Part shown: positions 16,211-24,348 of the stretch, one piece after another
How positions within the stretch are numbered: position 1 is the first letter of the stretch
How the letters are laid out: each line of letters starts with the position of its first letter
From: a virus
Length of the DNA: 28,736 bases
Reading direction: 5' to 3' (one strand)
Virus record (IMG/VR): IMGVR_UViG_3300030101_000397
Coordinates: 1-28,736 of that record
Translations under genes and position numbers: made by a program
The notes under the pieces: model-generated
What the model saw: only the letters and a program-made list of their open reading frames with translations
Told to the model about the DNA's origin: nothing
The model's database searches: none

Positions 16211-18105
16211 GTGTTTTCTCCTACAAGATCCACAACCTCACAAGATCCACCAGTGCAAGCCAGTGTATGTGAACTAGTTGTCGTATCTTCTTTCTCATAG
16301 TTACTTAATTCTGACCAATCCAAGTTGTTTGGCATGTTATCTATAAGACTTAAGTATACCTCTTCGGTAATAGCTTCAAACGGAGCTTGCTCATAAACAT
16401 GATCTGTGTGAGGCAGGAATGAAATACCCGACACCCACTCCCAGTTGTTGTAAACCCACTGACCAATGTCCATGAAGGTAGCATCGGTATAGTTGATAGT
16501 AACACTGGGCTTGTGATCGCACCAATACTTTTGATAAGTCAACCAAAGATCCAAATGAGACATGGGATCATATTCCTTGTAAGTCTTTGAGTCTGTAGGA
16601 GACTTGGTTGGGAATGCAAAGATAACAGTGTGCTCTGGCCTTTGGTTGCACGGCTCACTAGGGATACCGTTAGCTTCCATAAACCTACACAGCGGGTTGT
16701 CTTTGTCAATTCTTACCCGTCTGATGTAATAATCAGAATACCTAGGGTGAATACCAGAAGATGTTCCGGCAACACACGACGTAGTACCTGATGGCTTACA
16801 ACATGTAATAGACTTTGAGGGACTGATGCCCAGAATCTCAGCCCACTTAACATTTGTTTCGTGAGCACACTTCTTAAGCTCTGCCAAAACATCTTCCAGT
16901 TCTTTGTTAGATGTAGACATAAGCTTGCTGTCAAAGATTCCCGTAAACGAAACTCCAAGCAGCCTCTCTTCTTCGCAGTTAGCCTTCCACTCAGGATCTA
17001 AGTAGGAAAACTTAGTGCAAGCTGATTGAATTGTACCAAGAATAGTAGCCATTCTAACCTTACGCATCAAGCTTACCTTGTCATCATAGGGTCGAACAAC
17101 CACCTCAGTCAAGTTACAAAACTGCTTAGGTCTGAGAATGATTTCGCTACAGGGATTAGTTCCCCAGTTGCTAGAAGTACGGCCAGCCTTAGTAGCAATC
17201 TTATTCATTGCCTCCCGGTTACAGATTCCTCTTTCTCCCGAGTGCGAGTCATACAATGATGACCACTCCTCAAGGAATCTACCAAGAGATGGCTTGGACT
17301 CATACACCGCAGAGTTGTTAGCCAGTGACCTATGGCCGCTGGCCTCCCACCATGCTCCGGCTTTAGCGTGAGCCATCTCTCTGTCATTTAAATCTGACAA
17401 GGATATCAAGGCTGACCGCCTCACTCCTCCAGCAATTACGATCTCACCGATCATACATACAATGTCGTGGACCTCCAGAGGGGTCAGCTTTCGGCCTTCA
17501 GCTTCGTAGAATAAGTTAACAATAAACTTAAACAGTCTTTCCAAAGGCTCAGGACCAGAAGCCCTACCACCAAACGTCTTAAGTCTAGCTCCCTTAGGCC
17601 TGACTCGAGATGTTTCCCAAGTAGGATGGAACCCCTTATAGAGAGATGACATCAAGTCATTCAAAGCGTTAGCCCAACCCCGTCTGGAGTCCTCCACAAC
17701 AATTTCTACCTTCTCTTCCCTTACAAGCTGCGGCACAACAGGAAGTTGAGAAACTTCTCCGGATTCACAAGAGAACCCTACGCCAGTACCGCAACAAAGG
17801 ATGTAAAGAATATCTGAAAACGATCTAATAGAGCTTATTGGTAGATACGAGCAGTTATACAGGCAGGTATCATCTACCTCAGCAGCAGGACCAGCTGTCA
17901 TCAAGGCTCTCATAGAGGGGAATACCTCTAAGTCCTTGGTAGCTTGACGGATATCGTCAAACCCATGCTCCAATACTACCGGGAAACGTTCTGAGAAATA
18001 GTCGTAGTAACGGTCAACGCACTCGCCCCAAGTCTCTCTTCTTCCCTCATTATCAAGCCATCTACAATAGCTTCTGCTCACAACAAACTCTTGAAAGTTA
18101 TCCAT
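16207..18105 (-). CDS. nrdJ: Class II (B12-dependent) ribonucleotide reductase
   Basis: 632 residues from the ATG at 18105, chosen because GGAGA lies about 7 bases upstream; the frame extends 14 codons further to a TTG. It reduces ribonucleotides to deoxyribonucleotides for phage DNA synthesis. Visible residues: Cys85 in YNCSYLP (redox pair), Cys319 in NPCSEI (thiyl radical site) with Glu321, Cys330 in FCNLTE (redox pair partner), a PSGTTS phosphate-binding loop near 438-443, and a C-terminal ACTGGSC pair (Cys617, Cys622). CGTGVGFS near 105-112, GRASGP near 180-185 and RYSDYYIRRVR near 455-465 follow the monomeric Lactobacillus-type enzyme, which is about 100 residues longer. No small-subunit gene is present, as expected for class II. 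Fine class assignment needs an alignment. Confidence 0.92.
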   Translation of the reverse strand: MDNFQEFVVSRSYCRWLDNEGRRETWGECVDRYYDYFSERFPVVLEHGFDDIRQATKDLEVFPSMRALMTAGPAAEVDDTCLYNCSYLPISSIRSFSDILYILCCGTGVGFSCESGEVSQLPVVPQLVREEKVEIVVEDSRRGWANALNDLMSSLYKGFHPTWETSRVRPKGARLKTFGGRASGPEPLERLFKFIVNLFYEAEGRKLTPLEVHDIVCMIGEIVIAGGVRRSALISLSDLNDREMAHAKAGAWWEASGHRSLANNSAVYESKPSLGRFLEEWSSLYDSHSGERGICNREAMNKIATKAGRTSSNWGTNPCSEIILRPKQFCNLTEVVVRPYDDKVSLMRKVRMATILGTIQSACTKFSYLDPEWKANCEEERLLGVSFTGIFDSKLMSTSNKELEDVLAELKKCAHETNVKWAEILGISPSKSITCCKPSGTTSCVAGTSSGIHPRYSDYYIRRVRIDKDNPLCRFMEANGIPSEPCNQRPEHTVIFAFPTKSPTDSKTYKEYDPMSHLDLWLTYQKYWCDHKPSVTINYTDATFMDIGQWVYNNWEWVSGISFLPHTDHVYEQAPFEAITEEVYLSLIDNMPNNLDWSELSNYEKEDTTTSSHTLACTGGSCEVVDLVGENT

Positions 18106-18122
18106 GTCTTCTCCAATTGTTC

Positions 18123-18860
18123 TTATATACCAACTTTTGGTAGCCAATGTACAATTTCATTGGTATCTATATTATAATTTTCATGGCTAAGTATACGCAC
18201 ACACCGTGCCATAGCTAAGCTCATATCATCTACATTATGCTTGTTTTTAGGCACATGTTTGCCTTCTTCGTACATTTCTATAATGTTTTTATGCCACTCT
18301 GAAGAGTCCCATTCATCTAAAAACTTCTCAGCTTTCTTTCTACCTACCCTCCACAGTCCGGGGATTCCGTCAGTAGAGTCACCAGCCATCCATTGTATGC
18401 AGAACCATCGCTCTGCTTCTTCTTCAGATATAAGCATAGAATCCTTTTCTTTATCAGGATTCCAATGCCAACCTCTCACACCTCTAAGATCCTTATCAAT
18501 AGTAACAGCAATACTGTCACCAGAAGATGCTCGGATACCCATGATATCATCAGCCTCAAGCCTAGGCATTGAGATACAGTTGTATCTTTCTTCCATAAGA
18601 TCATACACCTCTAACAAACAGTCAGGTTTGTATAGTGAAGCGCGATTCTCTTTGTATCCGGGGTATACTTCTTTCCTAAAGTTATCTTTTTTATTACAAC
18701 TCACCGCAATCTCAGGTTCGTCCACACCATCTGGAGTCCACTTAGCTATTTGTTTACCAAGCAGACTATCAATAGCTAAAGGCCCTTCAGCATCAGCAAC
18801 ATACGCTGTCTTCCAAGCAATGATGTCACCATCTAAGGTTGCGTTACTTGGTTTCTTCAT
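18123..18860 (-). CDS. 5'-3' exonuclease, T7 gp6-like
   Basis: 245 residues from the ATG at 18860; the open frame extends 8 codons further to a TTG inside the kinase gene. FEN/5'-3' exonuclease features are present: Asp10 and Asp12 in LDGDIIAW, a basic FRKEVYPGYKENR arch near 61-73, a metal cluster in LEADDIMGI near 101-109, IDKDLRGV near 121-128, and a GDSTDGIPG followed by VGRKKAEKFL helix-hairpin-helix near 160-185. In T7 this enzyme degrades host DNA, removes RNA primers and aids recombination. It overlaps the kinase gene by 17 bases, and the reductase starts 17 bases after its stop. No strong ribosome site is seen, so coupling to the kinase is likely. Confidence 0.9.
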   Translation of the reverse strand: MKKPSNATLDGDIIAWKTAYVADAEGPLAIDSLLGKQIAKWTPDGVDEPEIAVSCNKKDNFRKEVYPGYKENRASLYKPDCLLEVYDLMEERYNCISMPRLEADDIMGIRASSGDSIAVTIDKDLRGVRGWHWNPDKEKDSMLISEEEAERWFCIQWMAGDSTDGIPGLWRVGRKKAEKFLDEWDSSEWHKNIIEMYEEGKHVPKNKHNVDDMSLAMARCVRILSHENYNIDTNEIVHWLPKVGI

Positions 18861-19578
18861 CTTCTTCGTCCATCCAATCTTCAAAGGGAGGTAAATCTAA
18901 CAGATCAATCAACTGCTCCATCGCTCTCTCAATCTCAGTGCTCTTGCCCTCTCTCTTTAAACGACACCGCACACACTGACACTCATCGTCAAGAGAAATC
19001 TTGCACCACACTGGAATCATCTTCTTAACTTTTTCTCTAAGACTTTCAATATCTTTGTCGTTTAGAAAGATGTGGGTAAACAGTTCATTGTACTCATCTT
19101 TGAAGTTTTCAACTTCATTAGCAAACTCTTCGCTTTCGTGTTGACGCCACTCATGGTTTTCAAGTTGACGGCCACCAGAACTAAGAAAGATAAGCGTGGC
19201 ATCTATATCTTGACCTAATACAATCTCGTTTGGGTATCGGCAGTCGTCGATTATAACACAACGCTCCCAATACTTCTTACCTTCATCAAGAGATTCTAAT
19301 TCTTTATCCATTTCTTTTTCAATAGCTCTGCCCATTAGATTTACCCAGTAGTCAGAGTCCATCTCTCTCATCTGCTTACCCATTGTTTGACAGTACTCTC
19401 TATACTTTTCGGGGTGAGTCTCCTTATCGTAACCCTTTTCTTTAGCTTCCTTCTTAATAGGACCAGCAAAGGAAAGGAGAACTGGAGTCATACCTTGTGC
19501 AAATACTTCTTCAGCAATTATATTTGCCAAGGTAGTCTTGCCAACCTGAGCCTTCCCAGCAATCATTATCGTGTGCAT
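18844..19578 (-). CDS. Deoxynucleoside monophosphate kinase-like P-loop protein
   Basis: 244 residues. The P-loop is at residues 8-15 (GKAQVGKT). YCQTMGKQMREMDSDYWV near 62-79 and VIIDDCRYPNE near 108-118 follow the pattern of phage dNMP kinases such as T4 gp1: a nucleotide-binding QxxG-R segment and a DxRYxNE switch. It should convert dNMPs from degraded host DNA to dNDPs. An unusual addition is a Cys cluster (Cys192, Cys200, Cys202, Cys205) before an acidic C-terminal tail, possibly a zinc site. AAGGAG lies 10 bases before the ATG. The gene overlaps the end of the upstream gene by 68 bases. Neighbours are exonuclease and reductase, forming a nucleotide salvage set. Confidence 0.8.
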   Translation of the reverse strand: MHTIMIAGKAQVGKTTLANIIAEEVFAQGMTPVLLSFAGPIKKEAKEKGYDKETHPEKYREYCQTMGKQMREMDSDYWVNLMGRAIEKEMDKELESLDEGKKYWERCVIIDDCRYPNEIVLGQDIDATLIFLSSGGRQLENHEWRQHESEEFANEVENFKDEYNELFTHIFLNDKDIESLREKVKKMIPVWCKISLDDECQCVRCRLKREGKSTEIERAMEQLIDLLDLPPFEDWMDEEDEETK

Positions 19579-20071
19579 TTGATTTTAACTCCTTATACAA
19601 GTCGTAAGGAAGAACGTGTTCCCTGCATTGTATATTTAAAAACTTTAATAACTTGGAGGACTGCATGGTACAGTTTTCTCTAGGCTTCCAATCAGAGAAC
19701 CATCTAGTAAACCAGTACCACAACATTCCAGAGTAAACATTAAAACGTACAGAGGGAAACCTATAAAGACCATCAGGATCAAAGTCTACGTTTCCTACAT
19801 AAATCATACAGTCGGGCGGGTATTTTGTTAGAAACGCATTACAAACTCTAAAGCGACTCTTGCCACCCTTGCTAGTTTGGTACAAAGCTCGTATGCCATC
19901 GTCGCATTCTAACATTATACCACAGTGTTCGATGATTGTGTATCTGTTTTGTATGAATATAGCAAGAAATCTCCACAAACTTTGGAACAAGCTGTGTAAA
20001 CTTTTATTGTTCCAGCTTGGGGTAATCTCTTTAAAGAATAACACATATACATTTGAGTTTATTCGTACCAT
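19511..20071 (-). CDS. Possible NlpC/P60- or LRAT-like cysteine hydrolase fold protein
   Basis: 186 residues, rich in aromatic residues and Cys. A His (His49 in IIEHCGIMLECDDG) is followed about 85 residues later by Cys134 in RENCTMQSSKLLKFL, then by LPYDLYKEL. A His strand before an N-C helix start is the arrangement of permuted papain-fold (LRAT, YiiX-like) proteins, which act on lipids or peptides. This is a pattern match only. There is no signal peptide; residues 27-41 are hydrophobic but short. The ATG overlaps the upstream stop by 13 bases, and the end overlaps the kinase by 68 bases. In T7-like phages this position, between polymerase and exonuclease, often holds variable genes. Confidence 0.6.
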   Translation of the reverse strand: MVRINSNVYVLFFKEITPSWNNKSLHSLFQSLWRFLAIFIQNRYTIIEHCGIMLECDDGIRALYQTSKGGKSRFRVCNAFLTKYPPDCMIYVGNVDFDPDGLYRFPSVRFNVYSGMLWYWFTRWFSDWKPRENCTMQSSKLLKFLNIQCREHVLPYDLYKELKSNAHDNDCWEGSGWQDYLGKYNC

Positions 20072-20385
20072 ATTCCTAATCCAAGAGCGACTGCAATAGC
20101 ATGCTCCATCTTAGCTCCATCACTTTTTTCCCAACCACGAAGCATATAGATACATTCACAATCGTCAAAGATTAAGTTAGCATCTCTTCTCAGAGCTTCT
20201 CTAAGATCTTTCTTTGTCATGTCATCCGAAGGATCTACACCAAAGTCTCGATCTACCTTAGCTGGGTTGATGGGCTTCCATACTTTCTTAGTGATTAGCA
20301 TCTCTTCAGCTCTATCAAACGCATCGTGATTGTTTCTTGGGTAGCCCCGCATGGGACCAGCAATATAAATAGCAAGTTTATTCAT
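20059..20385 (-). CDS. Nucleoside 2-deoxyribosyltransferase-like (DUF4406-type) protein
   Basis: 108 residues from the ATG at 20385. This start has AGGAG 6 bases upstream, overlapping the polymerase TAG; the frame runs 6 codons further. The N-terminus AIYIAGPMRGYP, the following AFDRAEEML helix, NPAKVDRDFG near 40-49 and the C-terminal KMEHAIAVALGLGI are typical of the small DUF4406 family, related by fold to nucleoside 2-deoxyribosyltransferases. That suggests a role with nucleotides or nucleobases, fitting its neighbours. Cys75-Cys77 with DDCECIYML matches the family's D-x-DxIYML motif. Biochemical activity of this family is not settled, so I do not assign a reaction. Confidence 0.75.
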   Translation of the reverse strand: MNKLAIYIAGPMRGYPRNNHDAFDRAEEMLITKKVWKPINPAKVDRDFGVDPSDDMTKKDLREALRRDANLIFDDCECIYMLRGWEKSDGAKMEHAIAVALGLGIWYE

Positions 20386-20393
20386 GTTATCTC

Positions 20394-22085
20394 CTAGTGG
20401 CAATCTGCCCAGTTTTGTCCTACTCTATATTCCCCATCCATAGGGACGTAGCATCCTAGATATTCACCAGCTTTCTTTATCGACTGCACTCCAGCCAAGC
20501 CAACATCTTCAGCGATAGCCGGGTCGCATTCAATCTGCCACTCGTCGTGAACAGTAGCCATGAACTCATAGCGTCCCTTGTAATTATCTTCTAACGTTTT
20601 GTTCAAGAAGCACAGAGCATACTTCATTATCACAGCCCCATCACCTTGGATCTGTACATTTAATGCTGAGTGTGCAGATCTGCAAGGTACTTCTCTTTGG
20701 TCTAGCAATGTGATTGTGCTCTTCTTTGCTACTTGGAAAGCACACTTGTCAATAAGTTTCTTTAGTGCTGGCATGTTACCAAGGAACTTTTTCTTAAGCT
20801 GACCGCCAGCTGACGTTCCTTTGTTTATAATCTTACCAATCTTTTGATTGCCTGCACCATAGATCAGAGCATAGAAGAATGTCTTAGCATCGTTTCTTTC
20901 TGCAAGACCCGCTTGCTTTTGGTTGTAGGTGTGAATGTCACCGTTGATTACTAGGTTTCCATACTCACCACCATCCCACTCGTGCATTCGGTTTGCAAGA
21001 AGCCTAGCTTCTAGACCACTAGCGTCGATGCCTACCTGAACCCAGCCACTTCTAGGTTGGAACAGAGCCCTAGCCTTGGGGTTGCCTGACACCTGCTGTA
21101 GGTTAGGCTGACTAGCAGTCATCCTACCAGTGACAGCACCCTGTGGGTTGATAGACCCATGAACTCTACCATCTCTAGACATGGATGCTCTAGTGATCCA
21201 GTCAGACAGCATGCCATGCAGCTTCTCAATCTCAAAGCTTCGTGACAACATCTTTGCTTCAGGATAGTTAAGCTTCTTAAGAACTGCTTCGTCAACCTTG
21301 GGGTTGCCTTTATCAGTCAGAGGGGCTACCCACCCGTACTTGTCGTGCAATCTTCTAGCAATCTGCTGACGTGAGTTGGGGTTGAAATACTCAACCTTAT
21401 CCTTAAGTCTCTTGCCAGTCTTCTCAGACCATCGCTCAATAACAATAGGCTTGAACTCTCGGCACAGTGTGTCGTTAATGTCTGCCTTTTCCATGAGCAG
21501 CTCTTGCTCCAGTCGACAGGCAGCTTCAAGATCAAAGCCAATACCGTTTTCGGTTTGCCTTGAGATGATCTCACTCACCCTGTGTTCGGTAAAGATAAGC
21601 TTGGGATGTTCTTCGATAAACTTTTGTTGGTACTTGTATATCTCACAAGACACATCTACGTCTCTAATACAATACTCTAACATCTCTTCTGTAAACTCTA
21701 AGAAGCCCCCTCCAAAGTCAATCTTATTCAATCCCAAGTATTCACCCCAAGCCTTTAAGGAGTTACCTCCAAAGGGATGGTTCTTTCTGTCAGGATACAT
21801 AAGTCTTGATACAACCAAAGTATCTACAGGTTGTGTATCAATAGGTCCGTAGAATCTTTCGAGCACAGGAATATCATATGCAATAATATTGTGCCCGATA
21901 ATTTTAGACGCTGACCGGAGAAGGTCCACACCCTTGGCAATGTTGTGTTGCCTGAAGGTGCGAACCTTTCCAGTGCTAATGTCTTTTATAATCAGACACC
22001 ACACCTTGTCAACTTCTGGTTGTGGGTTTGAGTTGATAACGACCTCGTTGAGACCGTTAGCTTCTATGTCAAATACAAGTTCCAT
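20394..22085 (-). CDS. DNA polymerase, family A, T7 gp5-like
   Basis: 563 residues, against 704 in T7 gp5. Exonuclease residues are present: Asp6/Glu8 (DIEANGL), Asp71 (HNIIAYD) and Tyr138/Asp142 (YCIRDVD), so proofreading is expected. Polymerase motif A is at 352-359 (GIDASGLE, Asp354), motif B at 397-411 (RNDAKTFFYALIYGA, Lys401, Tyr405, Tyr409) and motif C at 512-516 (VHDEW, Asp514). It ends GQNWADCH, like T7. Tyr405 aligns with T7 Tyr526 and E. coli Phe762. The 140 missing residues fall mainly between exonuclease and fingers, where T7 has its long thumb with the thioredoxin loop. A thioredoxin-binding insert is therefore probably absent or reduced. GGAG precedes the ATG. Confidence 0.96.
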   Translation of the reverse strand: MELVFDIEANGLNEVVINSNPQPEVDKVWCLIIKDISTGKVRTFRQHNIAKGVDLLRSASKIIGHNIIAYDIPVLERFYGPIDTQPVDTLVVSRLMYPDRKNHPFGGNSLKAWGEYLGLNKIDFGGGFLEFTEEMLEYCIRDVDVSCEIYKYQQKFIEEHPKLIFTEHRVSEIISRQTENGIGFDLEAACRLEQELLMEKADINDTLCREFKPIVIERWSEKTGKRLKDKVEYFNPNSRQQIARRLHDKYGWVAPLTDKGNPKVDEAVLKKLNYPEAKMLSRSFEIEKLHGMLSDWITRASMSRDGRVHGSINPQGAVTGRMTASQPNLQQVSGNPKARALFQPRSGWVQVGIDASGLEARLLANRMHEWDGGEYGNLVINGDIHTYNQKQAGLAERNDAKTFFYALIYGAGNQKIGKIINKGTSAGGQLKKKFLGNMPALKKLIDKCAFQVAKKSTITLLDQREVPCRSAHSALNVQIQGDGAVIMKYALCFLNKTLEDNYKGRYEFMATVHDEWQIECDPAIAEDVGLAGVQSIKKAGEYLGCYVPMDGEYRVGQNWADCH

Positions 22086-22096
22086 TCTTGTATCTC

Positions 22097-23803
22097 CTAT
22101 CTGTTAATAAGAACCTTTCCATCATCATCAATAGCCCACTCTGCTTCCTTCATTCTACCACTTGCGTGATCGTAAAACAAGCATGTGCAGATACCAGCCT
22201 TACCAGTCAACCGATTCTTCAGTACTCGTACTGTTGTACAGTTAGAGATGTAAGGGTCGGGGTTCTGCCTGTCTCGCTCCAGTGCAATCACTGTGTTAGG
22301 AACAGAAGCCAGAGAACCAGAGCCACGCAAGTCTTGTAGGGTAATGCGATCACCCTCTTCGTAGGCTTTCTGTGTCTTCTTTAGCTGTGAGATGACATCA
22401 ATTCGTACACCTGTTCGGCTTACCAGAGCACGTAGCTCTTTCATAATGTTGTCAATAAGCAGTCGCTCGTTGCTTCCACCATCGTAGTCGTTAGATGCGT
22501 TCATCAATCCAGTTGCAGCCGCAGTAATGTGGTCAAGAACAATCACATCTACACCAAGCGACACTGCCATGAACTCAATGCGAGCGCATAGGTTCTGCAA
22601 TCCGTTGTTGCCAAGGTGATCGTAGATGTATAGAGATGTCTCTTCTAGTCGCCTTCTTGCGTCAGCGTAATCATCATCTGATAAGTCATCAATGACATCA
22701 ATGTAGATAGGATCCTTACCCATCTTGATTCTGAGGTCATTCATAATCTTCTTAGCACGCAATGCTCTGACTGGCTTGTTTACCATCAGGGAGATAATGT
22801 CATCGACAGTCTCCTGTGGAGATTCTTCGAGCATGATAGCACCGACAGACCTGCCGTGGACTAGATGATCGTAGATCATTTCCCGTAAGATAGTAGACTT
22901 ACCTGAGCCAGTACCCGAAGTCCACAATGTAATCTCTCCACTTCGTTGACCCAGTAGGTACTCTGACATAGTGTCGAACGGGAACGGGTACACCTTTGTA
23001 TCCTCTTCTTCAAGAGAAGTTTCGATGTCACTGATGTGAACAATCTCGTCAGGCGAATACCTTCGAGCCTCCCACATAGCTTGGATCACAGCCTTGCCTT
23101 GTCCGTTAAGGAGACACTCATTGGCATCCTTGTAAGGCAGACTTGCAATCTTACACCGACCCGGAGGCAGTAGCTCTGCAACCTCGGAAGCAGCTTCTTG
23201 TCCCGGCTCGTCCATGTCAAACATAAGAATGACTTCTTCGTAACTATTAAGGAACTCGAGGTTATCCTTGACTGCTTTGACTGCGCCAGCAGCACCATTG
23301 GGCAGGCTTACACAAGCCCACTTGTTGTCTTGCAGTTGGGATACGGTCATGCAATCGTACTCACCTTCAGTGACTACAACCTTCTTGCCGCCTTTATTCT
23401 TCCATAGGTGTTGTCCAAACAACGTGGGCTTTTCTGACCGTCCTCTCCACTGGAAAGACTTGTTAGCTCCACGAAGTTTCTGTGCTACCACTGTTCCGTT
23501 TTCGTAGTAGTTACTAATCTCTACTCGCTTACCGTTAGATAGATGCGTCAGATATCCATACATCCGCGCTGTCTTTTCGTTGATCCTGCGAGAGTCGAGA
23601 GACTTTGCATCGCCCGACATGAATCCAATTTCGTTTGTTGTGGTTTTCATTGGTTTCTTTACCTGTCCTTTTCCGCTATCATAATAGCTACATGAGAAAC
23701 AAAACTTATGTCCATCACTGTAGACTGCTAGATTGTCTTGAGAAGTGTCCTGCCCACGGGATGCGCAGGCAGGACACTGTTCTCGTTCAATTACCTTTGA
23801 CAT
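22097..23803 (-). CDS. DNA primase-helicase, T7 gp4-like
   Basis: 568 residues (T7 gp4A: 566). A zinc ribbon is formed by Cys10, Cys13, Cys35 and Cys38. The Toprim primase domain has TEGEYD (145-150) and FDMDEPG (195-201). The hexameric helicase has Walker A in SGTGSGKST (296-304, Lys302), Walker B in VIVLDHI (420-426), ISQLKKTQ (471-478) and LRGSGSL followed by TVIALERD (492-511). It unwinds the fork and makes primers. Met62 lies where T7 starts its short helicase-only form, but only a weak GGA precedes it here, so a short form is uncertain. AAGGAG upstream overlaps the stop of the 45-residue gene. The polymerase follows 11 bases later. Confidence 0.96.
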   Translation of the reverse strand: MSKVIEREQCPACASRGQDTSQDNLAVYSDGHKFCFSCSYYDSGKGQVKKPMKTTTNEIGFMSGDAKSLDSRRINEKTARMYGYLTHLSNGKRVEISNYYENGTVVAQKLRGANKSFQWRGRSEKPTLFGQHLWKNKGGKKVVVTEGEYDCMTVSQLQDNKWACVSLPNGAAGAVKAVKDNLEFLNSYEEVILMFDMDEPGQEAASEVAELLPPGRCKIASLPYKDANECLLNGQGKAVIQAMWEARRYSPDEIVHISDIETSLEEEDTKVYPFPFDTMSEYLLGQRSGEITLWTSGTGSGKSTILREMIYDHLVHGRSVGAIMLEESPQETVDDIISLMVNKPVRALRAKKIMNDLRIKMGKDPIYIDVIDDLSDDDYADARRRLEETSLYIYDHLGNNGLQNLCARIEFMAVSLGVDVIVLDHITAAATGLMNASNDYDGGSNERLLIDNIMKELRALVSRTGVRIDVISQLKKTQKAYEEGDRITLQDLRGSGSLASVPNTVIALERDRQNPDPYISNCTTVRVLKNRLTGKAGICTCLFYDHASGRMKEAEWAIDDDGKVLINR

Positions 23804-23812
23804 TTACTCTCC

Positions 23813-23950
23813 TTAACACTTATCGCAAGTGTTGAAAAACGGGCACTTTCTCTTAGCCCAGCACCACATGTGAGGGCCAATCATTGATCCAGCCATAAAG
23901 ATTACGATACTATAAAACGTAGTACCAAGAGCTTCACTCATCCAGTTCAT
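23813..23950 (-). CDS. 45-residue membrane protein with Cys-rich end
   Basis: I read this ORF by hand: the ATG at 23950 overlaps the previous stop (ATGA), and TAA ends at 23813. The protein is MNWMSEALGT, then a membrane-like stretch from about 11 to 32 (FYSIVIFMAGSMIG), then a basic, Cys-rich tail with Cys30, Cys36, Cys42 and Cys45 (CPFFNTC, then DKC). The tail could bind metal or form disulfides. The primase-helicase ribosome site overlaps its stop, so it is a true link in the coupled chain. No family recognised. It follows a lipoprotein-like membrane gene, and the pair may work together at the inner membrane. Confidence 0.65.
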   Translation of the reverse strand: MNWMSEALGTTFYSIVIFMAGSMIGPHMWCWAKRKCPFFNTCDKC

Positions 23951-24348
23951 AACTTAAACTCCTTAAGTTTTATCTTGTCATCATTGACAATCTTCCACAC
24001 TACCTTGCCTGCCCACGCCAAGCTAATCGCTCCAGTGCAAACAGCAACTGGAATAAAGAACCAATTAGCATACAAGGCTATAGCAAAGTTAACTATTACA
24101 AAAGCAATGCCCCCTATCAACGGGCGCCAGCCCATTGTCCCTCGGGTAATTACAAGCAATGCCATTCCTGCTAGTATGCAGAAGCCACCGATCCAACTCA
24201 ACATCGAAGAGCATCCTGCTCCCTGTGTTGTTACCGATCCAATGGTGTCTGTGATCTGTTGCGTTGTTGTAGGTTTCGGAAGTATTGAACATCCGGTCAT
24301 TATACTACATCCCGACAGCAGTGTCAAGATCATTTTCGAATCCAACAT
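23947..24348 (-). CDS. Lipoprotein-like membrane protein, unknown function
   Basis: 133 residues. The start MLDSKMILTLLSGC carries a good lipobox (LSGC, Cys14), with a second possible one at Cys20 (MTGC). A Thr-rich linker follows, then three hydrophobic segments at about 50-68, 76-93 and 96-116, and a charged tail (NDDKIKLKEFKL). A lipid anchor followed by several membrane segments is unusual. Possible roles are superinfection exclusion, lysis or host membrane change; none is supported directly. GGAGG lies 7 bases before the ATG. It overlaps the previous gene by 44 bases and couples to the 45-residue gene. Confidence 0.65.
   Translation of the reverse strand: MLDSKMILTLLSGCSIMTGCSILPKPTTTQQITDTIGSVTTQGAGCSSMLSWIGGFCILAGMALLVITRGTMGWRPLIGGIAFVIVNFAIALYANWFFIPVAVCTGAISLAWAGKVVWKIVNDDKIKLKEFKL

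Noticed and set aside
18106-18147. TTG start for the ribonucleotide reductase
   Set aside because: It lies inside the exonuclease gene; the ATG at 18105 has a good GGAGA site.
18241-18894. 217-codon plus-strand frame opposite the exonuclease
   Set aside because: Antisense to a conserved enzyme; Ser-rich composition typical of a shadow frame.
23618-23620. Internal start for a short helicase form as in T7 gp4B
   Set aside because: Met62 is well placed, but only a weak GGA lies upstream. Mentioned with the gene and not listed as a feature.
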